From assembly GCA_020028115.1 (NCBI GenBank), contig JAHWYA010000001.1:1-20364 (forward strand): a stretch of DNA of 20,364 bases, in the 5' to 3' direction. Numbering within the stretch: position 1 is the first letter of the stretch; every line of letters starts with the position of its first letter. This DNA is from Anaeromyxobacter sp. (lineage in GTDB: Bacteria; Myxococcota; Myxococcia; Myxococcales; Anaeromyxobacteraceae). Below are positions 14,961 through 20,364 of the stretch, piece by piece. Under the pieces are notes generated by a model. It searched no databases. It saw nothing but the letters and a program-made list of their open reading frames with translations, and was not told where the DNA came from. The position numbers and the translations under genes were made by a program.

Positions 14961-16373
14961 TTACGGCCGGATCGTCCCCTGGCCGTGCGCGTGCGGACGC
15001 TCCTGGTTCGGACGCCAGAACCTCGCGGGCGCTGCGTCGCGCGGAAGTGGCGGTGTGCGCGGGACGCGGACGCTGAACGTGACGGGTCGTGCCGGCGCGG
15101 ACTGAACTTCGACCGTTCCGCCGTGCGCCTCGACGATGCTCCGGACGATGAACAGCCCGAGCCCGACGCCCCCGTGCGCGGCTCCCGTGGCGCCGCCGGA
15201 GGCCTTCTGAAACGGGTCGAATATCGAGCGCACCGCCTCGGGCGGCACGGGCGGTCCGCCGTTCTCGACGTCCACCCGCACCCAGTCCCCCTCGCCGAGC
15301 GCGCGGACGCGGACCGGCGTGCCGGGGGGCGCATGACGGGTCGCGTTGGCAACCAGGTTGCCGATGACCTGTTCGAGCCGGTCGACATCCCACTCCCCCG
15401 AGAGATCTCCCTCGCGATGGAGTTCCAGCGTGACCGCGGCGTCGGGCAGCGCCGCCTCCTCGATGACCCGGGCGCAGACCTCGCCCACGTCGGCGGCGCA
15501 GAACGAGAGGGGGATCCCTCCCTGTGCGCGCGTGCGGGTGTAGTCGAGGAGGTCGCGGATGATCCTCTCCATCCGCCGAGAGCTCGAATGCATGAGCGCG
15601 GCGATGCGCGCCTGCTTGGGCGCAAGCCCGCAGCGCGACAGGACCGCAGCGCCGGCGTTGATCGCCGCGAGCGGCGTTCGGAGGTCGTGGCTCACGATCC
15701 CGAGGACGCGCTCCTGCAGCTCGAGCATCCGGAGGCGCTCCTGCGCGCGCTCCTCGCGGCGCCGGATCTCCGCGCGGGCGGCGAGCCCCGCGGCGACCAC
15801 GAGCGAGAGCAGGAGCACGTTCGCGATGAGGAAGATCGCGTCCGCCAGCGCCATGCGCTCGAACCACGCCCGGCGGTGCTCGCGGAGCTCGGCGCCCTCG
15901 ATCGCCTCCATCTCGGCGCGCACCGCCTCGACGGTCTCGGTCAGCCAGCGGCCGTCACCGGACCGCAGATCGCGCTGCGCCTCCGCGAGCCCTTCTGCGA
16001 CCCGCACGTCCATGCCGCGGCGCAGGTCCGCGAGCTTCGCCTCCACGAGCACGGAGAGTGCGTCGACCGAGAGACCGTCGGGGCGTTCCGCGACTCTCTT
16101 CCTCACCGCGTCGAGCTCCGCCTGGATGTCCGCCACCGCCCCGCGGTAGGACTCGAGCTGCCGCTCGTCGCGGGTGAGCAGATATCCGCGCTGCGCGCTT
16201 TCGGCCCGGGCGAGGGCGTCCTCGAGCCGCTGGAGCGAGCGGACCGCCTCCGAACGCTCCGTCACGTCCGCCGCCCTTCGGTTGCGGTCGGCGGCGACGA
16301 TGAAGTACGCGGCAACGGCGATCAGGATCGCGCCGACCGCGGCGACGAAGCCACTGAGAGTTCGCCAGGGCAC
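14961..16373 (-). CDS. CHASE3-domain sensor histidine kinase (orphan)
   Basis: Counted from the GTG at 16373 the product has 470 residues. It has a first membrane helix at about 8-27, an extracytoplasmic CHASE3 domain at about 30-170 (AESAQRGYLLTRDERQLESY is typical), a second membrane helix at about 175-199, a HisKA domain with phospho-acceptor His229 in GIVSHDLRTPLAAI, and an HATPase domain. The HATPase domain has the N box QVIGNLVANATRH (Asn339, Asn343), the F box IFDPFQ and the G2 box GVGLGLFIV. In the G1 box the Asp is Asn371 (ENGGPPVPPE), a variant seen in working kinases. No response regulator is adjacent. The start is uncertain: an ATG at 16526 would add 51 basic residues and overlap the upstream gene, and neither start has a clear ribosome-binding site. 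Confidence 0.88.
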   Translation of the reverse strand: MPWRTLSGFVAAVGAILIAVAAYFIVAADRNRRAADVTERSEAVRSLQRLEDALARAESAQRGYLLTRDERQLESYRGAVADIQAELDAVRKRVAERPDGLSVDALSVLVEAKLADLRRGMDVRVAEGLAEAQRDLRSGDGRWLTETVEAVRAEMEAIEGAELREHRRAWFERMALADAIFLIANVLLLSLVVAAGLAARAEIRRREERAQERLRMLELQERVLGIVSHDLRTPLAAINAGAAVLSRCGLAPKQARIAALMHSSSRRMERIIRDLLDYTRTRAQGGIPLSFCAADVGEVCARVIEEAALPDAAVTLELHREGDLSGEWDVDRLEQVIGNLVANATRHAPPGTPVRVRALGEGDWVRVDVENGGPPVPPEAVRSIFDPFQKASGGATGAAHGGVGLGLFIVRSIVEAHGGTVEVQSAPARPVTFSVRVPRTPPLPRDAAPARFWRPNQERPHAHGQGTIRP

Positions 16374-16476
16374 CGATGGGTAACGCGCGAGCGCTCGAAC
16401 GCTTCCCGTGTCGCTACCAGGGGGTGTGAGCGCGGACCGCGCACTTCTGGGAGATGTATGCCGCGCGGTGACAATG

Positions 16477-17028
16477 TCAGCCGTTTTCAAGGCGCCGAGC
16501 CTCGGATGACGCACCGGTCGCCTCATGGGGCGCAGGCGGCGGCATCGCGCGTTCCCATTTCCGAACGGCCTCGCCGAGGGCCCAGGCGACGACGAGGAGT
16601 TCGAGAGCGAACGTCCAGTGAAGGACGAAGTTCCAGACCCACCAGTGGTGACCTGCCGGAACGGACACCAGGGCGAAGACATGGCGAGAGAATGGCGCCA
16701 ACCAAGCGACCCCGCCGGCGACCGTATCAAGCACGAGATGGAGGAAGATGTTGCCGAAGAACACGGCGCCTCCGGCAACTGCTGTTCGGCGTCCCATCAC
16801 CACGAGACCGAGACACCAGGTCGCGGTGATGATCGCCCACCAGAGCGGAATGTGGGTCCAGTACTCGTGGTGCGGCACCCGCCGATGGTCGAGGACGTAG
16901 AACCGGAACAGGTCGAGGTCCGGCAGAACGCTCGCGACCAGCCCCATCGGCATCAGCCCCGAACCTCCCCACCTCGCTTCGACACGCTTCGTCAGCAGAT
17001 AGCCGGCGGGGAGGTGAGCGAGGAACAT
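16477..17028 (-). CDS. DUF457/YdjM-like membrane-bound metal-dependent hydrolase family protein
   Basis: The 183-residue product has four or five hydrophobic helices and the conserved polar motifs of the DUF457/YdjM group: FLAHLPAGYLL near the start, LPDLDL at 35-40 (Asp37, Asp39), HRRVPHHEYWTHIPLWW around 48-64 (His53, His54, His59), and NIFLHLVLDTVAGGVAWLAPFS around 93-114 (His97, Asp101). Such His/Asp clusters in a membrane are thought to bind metal; enzymatic activity is unproven for the family. The ATG at 17028 is chosen because the conserved domain starts there; there is no clear ribosome-binding site. Two 60-nt lines sampled within the gene are about 62% GC against 75-80% in neighbours, so it may have been acquired from elsewhere. 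Confidence 0.8.
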   Translation of the reverse strand: MFLAHLPAGYLLTKRVEARWGGSGLMPMGLVASVLPDLDLFRFYVLDHRRVPHHEYWTHIPLWWAIITATWCLGLVVMGRRTAVAGGAVFFGNIFLHLVLDTVAGGVAWLAPFSRHVFALVSVPAGHHWWVWNFVLHWTFALELLVVAWALGEAVRKWERAMPPPAPHEATGASSEARRLENG

Positions 17029-17155
17029 GTGTTCCGAAGCAGCAAGCCGTATGCCGCGCTGCAAGTGGCTGCCAACCGTGAGATTCCCCCCGCGTGTGTC
17101 TCCGCACCCGCGTCCAGGCGTCCACCTGTTGATGGCCGGCGCCCGCGCGAAAGAC

Positions 17156-17184
17156 GGCTGGGCTTCAGCTCGTGAGGCCCAGCC
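17156..17184 (-). terminator. Probable terminator hairpin after the Cys-rich lipoprotein gene
   Basis: GGCTGGGC and GCCCAGCC form a perfect 8-bp stem around a 13-nt loop, with a short extra TCA/TGA pairing inside. Read on the minus strand, the stem is followed by GTCTTTC, a short T-containing tail. It lies about 136 nt beyond the lipoprotein stop. The rest of the 291-nt gap between that stop and the YdjM-like start shows no gene I can support. Confidence 0.5.
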
Positions 17185-17319
17185 ATTCCGAGGTGTTGTG
17201 AAAGTGGAGGCGCCGCGGCGTCTTGCGCGTGAAGCTCGCGTGCGGAGACCAGCGGGAGACCAGGCACCACGGTACGGGCTGAGGGGACGATCGTCGCCGT
17301 CGTTCCCAGCGCGGCTTCC

Positions 17320-18153
17320 CTAGTTCCAGACGCAGGTGCCCGCGACGCACGCGCCGACGCCGTTCGCCTGCGAGAAGCACCAGGTGTCGCACGTGCCGCA
17401 GTTCTCGACGTCCGACTGGAGATCGACACACGCGCCGTTCGGCTCGCGCCGCGGCGGGTATTTCCAGCTGGCGGAGCACCACGTCAGCCCGGGTGCGCCG
17501 CAGGTCGGTGGCGTCCTGGCGCAGACGCCCTGGTCGCATCGCCCCGGTCGATGGTTGCTGCCCCCCTCCCACGCACCCTGGAAACACGGAATGGCGTCGC
17601 AAGAGCCGCACGCATCCCACGTCGCCATGAGGTCATAGCACCCCGGCGGCCGATCGTCGTAGAGGCTCCTCGTCCCGCACCAGGTCTGCCCGGACGAACA
17701 GGTCTGCGGCTGCGGCGTCACGCACCCGCCGCGATCGCACACCTGGTCACTCGAGCACCTGTTCCCGCAGGTCCCGCAGTTCCAGATGTCGGTCGCGAGG
17801 TTGGTGCAATACGGCCCGAGGTCTGCGACGGCCGGCGGGCAAATGGTCTGCCCCGGGACGTCGCACGAGCTGGTACACCGGCCGTTCACACAGACGGTGG
17901 CGTTCCCGCAGACGTTCCCGCACGCGCCGCAGTTGAAGAAGTCCGTCTGCGGGCAGGAGCACGTCGATCCGCAGACCTGCTCGCCGACGTTGCAGGACGA
18001 GGGTGGCTGCGGAGCCGACGGCGGAGTCGGGGCGGGGCCGCCGTCCGCCCCGGTCCCGTCATCCGTCCCGCTCGTAGTCGTCGTATCGCTGCTCTTGCCA
18101 GGACCACAGGCGGCGACGACGACGAGCAGCGCAAAGAGCACGCGATTCATCAT
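17320..18153 (-). CDS. Cys-rich lipoprotein with Stig1-like repeats
   Basis: This 277-residue secreted protein begins with a lipoprotein signal peptide (MMNRVLFALLVVVAAC, lipobox VAAC, lipidated Cys16) and a Thr/Ser/Pro/Asp-rich linker up to about residue 55. It then has four Cys-rich units of the kind D-x-x-N-C-G-x-C-G-x-x-C ... C-x-x-G-x-C: NCGACGNVC, NCGTCGNRC, ACGSCDAIPC and NCGTCDTWC, the later ones diverged. These resemble the Stig1-like repeats common in myxobacterial surface proteins, which databases sometimes mislabel as tryptophan synthase alpha chain. Disulfides outside the cytoplasm are expected; the function is unknown. The first of two tandem ATGs (18153) is favoured by GGAG 8 nt upstream. 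A sampled line is about 60% GC, lower than most neighbours. Confidence 0.85.
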   Translation of the reverse strand: MMNRVLFALLVVVAACGPGKSSDTTTTSGTDDGTGADGGPAPTPPSAPQPPSSCNVGEQVCGSTCSCPQTDFFNCGACGNVCGNATVCVNGRCTSSCDVPGQTICPPAVADLGPYCTNLATDIWNCGTCGNRCSSDQVCDRGGCVTPQPQTCSSGQTWCGTRSLYDDRPPGCYDLMATWDACGSCDAIPCFQGAWEGGSNHRPGRCDQGVCARTPPTCGAPGLTWCSASWKYPPRREPNGACVDLQSDVENCGTCDTWCFSQANGVGACVAGTCVWN

Positions 18154-18238
18154 GTGGCCATCTCCGCGTTGGCGGGCCTCGACCCATGGTGCGCGTTCGT
18201 TGAACGCATGGCCGGCGGTCGGAGGGGTATGGTGGCGG

Positions 18239-18958
18239 GTGAGCGCGGGGACCCATTGCCGGCGTCCGCCCCGCCGCACGCCTCCCCGCTCGAAGGGCTG
18301 CCGACCGGGCGCGGGTCCCGAGGGGATCGCCGTCGACCCGGCGACAGGCGACGTCTTCGTCGGCACCTTCGACTTCGGGCCCGAGACGAACAAGCTGGTT
18401 CGCATTGGGCGGAACGGTCGGATCGAGGCGATCCGGGACTTCGGCGGGACCCCGCTGCTCGGCCTCGGGTTCGCGCGCGGCCTCGTGTACGTCCTCAATT
18501 ACGGAACCTCGAGCCTGCAGCGGCTGCCGGCCGACTTCGACCCGACCACGCCGGTCGAGAGGGTGGCCGGGTTCCCGTCGATCGGGTCCCCGGGGTCGCG
18601 CGCCGAGTCCAACCCGGACGGCAGCCAGGACACCGTGACCTTCGGTTCGAGCGGCATCCTCGATCAGCCTGCCGGGCGCGGACGGGCTGCTCCTCGAGCA
18701 CGGGCGGCTATGGGTGGCCGCCAACCAGGCGGATGAGATCGTGACGCTGGACGCGCGCGGCCGTCCGGTCGTCCGCGCGGGCTCGTTCGGGGCCGCGGCG
18801 ACGGGGCCCCGCGGGGCCTGTCGTTCCCCGCAAGCCTGGCGGCGGCCGACGGCTGGATGTACGTCACGAACCTCGCCCTGCCGCTGACGCCCATGGTGGG
18901 CGACGAGCCGGAGGAGGACGTGACGCGCTGGACCGTCTCGCGCTTCCGCCTGCGGTGA
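18239..18958 (+). pseudogene. Decayed SMP-30/NHL-type beta-propeller gene
   Basis: Protein similarity runs through two frames. In the first frame PEGIAVDPATGDVFVGTF begins near 18317 and continues through DFGGTPLLGLGFARGLVYVLN, TPVERVAGFPSIG and PDGSQDTVTFGSSG, to about 18655. From about 18675 the homologous text is in another frame (GADGLLLEHGRLWVAANQ, then ADEIVTLDARGRPV), and near 18800-18818 it returns to the first frame for LSFPASLAAADGWMYVTNL and RWTVSRFRLR before the TGA at 18956. As I recall the family, the block of roughly 80-90 residues between the first two segments (PNALAFD... to the segment before GADG) is missing. So there is an internal deletion plus two compensating frameshifts. 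A GTG at 18239 could be the start; no secretion signal is seen. Confidence 0.75.
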
Positions 18959-18968
18959 TCTTCCCGCG

Positions 18969-19442
18969 CTAGTGGTTCGCGTAGGTCTCGCTGCTCCCGG
19001 CCTCGCTCGCGTGCTGCTCGCGCAGCTCGTCGATGGTGGGGACGACGCCGAGTTGCCGCAGCAGGCCGAGGACGTCGTACTCCAGCCACTCCTCTGCGAC
19101 CCGATCCTCGTGGAGCCGGAAGTACCCGATGCCGTCTAGCACCACGCGGCGGCCGGTGGGCTCGAAGCCGAGGAAGGGGCCGCGATGCGTACCTGTCATG
19201 CGCCACCGGCACGCCACGCGATCGCCCTCCGAGATGGCGTCGAGCACGCTGCAGCGGAGATCCGGGAAGCCGACCTTGAAGCCCTTCGCGAGGTCTCGGG
19301 TCTCGCCGAGCGACAGGGTGCCGCGCACCGGGTCGTGCCCGACAAACGACAGCCATCCGACGTTCTCCAGGATCTCGGGGTGGCCGCGGTCGAACATCTC
19401 CACGAGCGCCATCCGGATCGTCTCCTTGGGGTCGCTTGCCAT
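18969..19442 (-). CDS. SnoaL-like / ester cyclase-fold protein
   Basis: This 157-residue protein has the NTF2-like cone fold pattern of SnoaL-type ester cyclases: an N-terminal helix (ETIRMALVEMFDRG), then GETRDLAKGFKVGFPDLRCSVLDAISEGDRVACRWRMTGTHRGPFLGFEPTGRRVVLDGIGYFRLHEDRVAEEWLEYD in segments, the best-conserved being VACRWRMTGTH, GFEPTGRRVV and VAEEWLEYD. Family members range from polyketide cyclases to proteins of unknown substrate; nothing nearby indicates polyketide synthesis. The ATG at 19442 has a GGAGGT site about 6 nt upstream. The same frame stays open another 174 nt upstream with high GC3, but without a ribosome-binding site. Confidence 0.8.
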   Translation of the reverse strand: MASDPKETIRMALVEMFDRGHPEILENVGWLSFVGHDPVRGTLSLGETRDLAKGFKVGFPDLRCSVLDAISEGDRVACRWRMTGTHRGPFLGFEPTGRRVVLDGIGYFRLHEDRVAEEWLEYDVLGLLRQLGVVPTIDELREQHASEAGSSETYANH

Positions 19443-19683
19443 CACGCACCTCCTCGGTCGGCATGACACCGCGGGCGCCATGCCGTCCATGACGAATCCT
19501 AGGTATGCGAGGTCGAGGTCGCCGCGGGGCGCCCTGCACGGCATGCGCACGTCGAAGAGAACCGCGCCGCGCCCGCCAGCCTCGGCGAAGACCTTCGCGA
19601 CCTCGGGATTCTGCATGCCGCAGTGCGCATTCCGCCGCGGCCTGGCCCGCGGCCGGTCGGACGCAGGTCTGGCGGGCTGGCGG
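19443..19683. other. Spacer between the SnoaL-like and FmdB-type genes
   Basis: This 241-nt stretch contains an in-frame upward extension of the SnoaL-like gene (ATG at 19616) whose translation looks protein-like but matches nothing I recognise, and a GC-only hairpin at 19634-19653. No separate gene can be supported. Confidence 0.4.
19634..19653 (-). terminator. GC-rich hairpin after the FmdB-type gene
   Basis: GCCGCGG and CCGCGGC form a 7-bp stem around a 6-nt loop, about 30 nt past the zinc-ribbon stop. There is no T-run, so termination activity is only possible. Confidence 0.3.
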
Positions 19684-19860
19684 TCAGATCCCCGCGGACT
19701 TGTGGCTCGTGACCGGGGTGAACGTCGAGAGGCGCTTCTCCACCTTGTCCTTCCGGTGGCACTCGGGGCATTCCGCCACTTGGCGGTCGTGCTCGGCGAC
19801 GTGCATCACCGCGCTGTATTCCTTGTCGCAGCGTCCGCAGTAGAACTCGTAGACGGGCAT
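19684..19860 (-). CDS. FmdB-type zinc-ribbon small protein
   Basis: The 58-residue product starts MPVYEFYCGRCDKEYSAVM, the standard FmdB/CxxC_CxxC_SSSS opening, and has two zinc knuckles, CGRC at residues 8-11 and CPEC at about 31-34, followed by a basic KRLSTF segment. FmdB-type ribbons are putative regulators or nucleic-acid/protein-binding modules with no firmly known role in most bacteria. The start is strongly supported by GGGAGGTGAG about 5 nt before the ATG. It reads toward the SnoaL-like gene on the same strand, but the 241-nt gap and the hairpin at 19634 argue against tight coupling. Confidence 0.85.
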   Translation of the reverse strand: MPVYEFYCGRCDKEYSAVMHVAEHDRQVAECPECHRKDKVEKRLSTFTPVTSHKSAGI

Positions 19861-20191
19861 CGCTCACCTCCCGCGACAGGCGGGCGCGCATCACGCGCCG
19901 CGCGCCGCAGACGGGATCGTAAGCACGGCGCCCCGGGACCGCCCCCACACGTGTCGTTGTCGTCCGTGGAGCGCCGTCGAGGCGACCTCTGTGGCTGAGG
20001 ACAGGGTGCGAGGCGGGCGGCGGTAGCCACTCCGGCCCTCTTCACTGCACGCGATGCCGAAGGCGAGGCGAAGTCGAAGGACGAGCGCGACCTTCGCGGG
20101 GAGCGTCAGGTCGGCGTAAACTTCCGCGCAACGTAGCATCGTCGTTGGGGAAGCATGCACATGCGTGGTACCGATCACCATGGGAGGCAGC
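19861..20191. other. Divergent intergenic region, no supported gene
   Basis: This 331-nt gap separates the FmdB-type gene from the last, divergent gene and should hold both promoters. Sampled composition falls to about 58% GC near 20101-20160. A TAGCAT at 20134-20139 is a weak -10 candidate, without a convincing -35. GCATGC and CATGC repeats occur near 20152-20164. Open minus-strand frames cross it, but none has a start, ribosome-binding site or recognisable similarity. Confidence 0.4.
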
Positions 20192-20364
20192 TTGATTTCC
20201 CTCGACAAGAAGACGTTTCGAGTCCTCCGGAACGACGGTCCCGGCGCCGATGTGACCACCGCCACCGTCTTCGAGTACAGGCAGGAGGGGCGCGTCGTCG
20301 ACGCGGTGTATCGGGGCGGTCGCGTTCTGGTCGGACACCTGGTCGGCATCATCGACGGGGACGT
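20192..20364 (+). CDS. Small conserved beta-rich protein (often labelled N-acetylglutamate synthase), cut by window end
   Basis: Fifty-seven codons are visible. ISLDKKTFRVLRNDGPGADV, TVFEYRQEGRVVDAVYRGG and RVLVGHLVGIIDGD match a family of ~110-residue proteins whose members share the T/S-x-T-x-F-x-Y-x-Q-x-G-x-x-V/I-x-A-x-Y-x-G-G pattern. Databases often call them N-acetylglutamate synthase, but the sequence lacks a GNAT acetyltransferase fold, so that name is doubtful. The TTG at 20192 is preferred as start: it aligns with the family's initial Met-Ile and follows GGGAGG at the right distance. An ATG four codons upstream is the alternative, but the ribosome-binding site lies inside that extension. 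Confidence 0.7.
   Translation, partial: MISLDKKTFRVLRNDGPGADVTTATVFEYRQEGRVVDAVYRGGRVLVGHLVGIIDGD

Noticed and set aside
14229-16829. 866-codon plus-strand frame opposite the propeller and histidine kinase
   Set aside because: Its translation is a shadow without domains; both minus-strand genes have clear motifs and starts.
16992-17429. 145-codon minus-strand frame across the lipoprotein/YdjM gap
   Set aside because: It overlaps the end of the lipoprotein gene in another frame, is Ala/Arg/Ser-rich, and shows no domain or start signal.
18154-18498. Upstream extension of the Cys-rich lipoprotein frame
   Set aside because: The sequence before 18153 has no similarity, and a lipoprotein signal peptide with ribosome-binding site starts exactly at 18153.
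19891-20352. 153-codon minus-strand frame across the last intergenic region
   Set aside because: A short stretch looks protein-like, but the frame lies antisense to the last gene, has no ribosome-binding site and matches nothing I recognise.

Overview
The window is very GC-rich (about 75-80% over most genes by spot counts). It has tightly packed, often overlapping genes, strong third-position G/C bias, GTG and TTG starts, and a Stig1-type Cys-rich lipoprotein. Together these suggest a myxobacterium, most likely Anaeromyxobacter or a close relative. That placement is an inference from composition and gene style; no rRNA or marker gene is present.

Region 1 (1-8655) is a central-carbon locus built around the pentose phosphate pathway. 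A minus-strand chain reads transketolase, then a DksA/TraR-like protein without cysteines, then a PilZ-like protein cut by the window edge. Divergent from it, on the plus strand, lies rpiB-tal-gnd-zwf-glk-pgl, with overlaps or gaps of at most 13 nt. Together these genes phosphorylate glucose (Glk), oxidise it to a pentose phosphate and NADPH (Zwf, Pgl, Gnd), and interconvert sugars (RpiB, Tal, Tkt). Only ribulose-phosphate 3-epimerase is missing.

Region 2 (8656-12280) holds a zinc alcohol dehydrogenase and a directly abutting 3' remnant of a second MDR-family dehydrogenase. They are followed by a minus-strand cassette of a DsrE-like protein, a PNPOx-like flavin protein and a TetR regulator. 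The cassette promoter has a recognisable -35/-10 pair with a 17-bp spacer, and a 22-bp imperfect palindrome overlaps the -10. This looks like an autoregulated redox-stress operon.

Region 3 (12281-14960) carries a DUF5996 gene and, convergent with it, a minus-strand pair: a BNR/Asp-box beta-propeller translationally coupled to a MoaD/ThiS ubiquitin-fold protein ending in Gly-Gly.

Region 4 (14961-18153) holds an orphan CHASE3 sensor histidine kinase, a DUF457/YdjM-like membrane protein in markedly lower-GC DNA, and the Cys-rich lipoprotein. Region 5 (18154-20364) holds a decayed SMP-30/NHL-type propeller gene, a SnoaL-like ester-cyclase-fold protein, a 58-residue FmdB-type zinc ribbon, and the start of a small conserved protein cut by the window edge.

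No tRNA, rRNA, CRISPR array, insertion sequence or phage gene was seen. The least conventional content is the DsrE/PNPOx/TetR cassette with its operator, the propeller plus MoaD pair, and the cysteine-less DksA/PilZ tail on transketolase.
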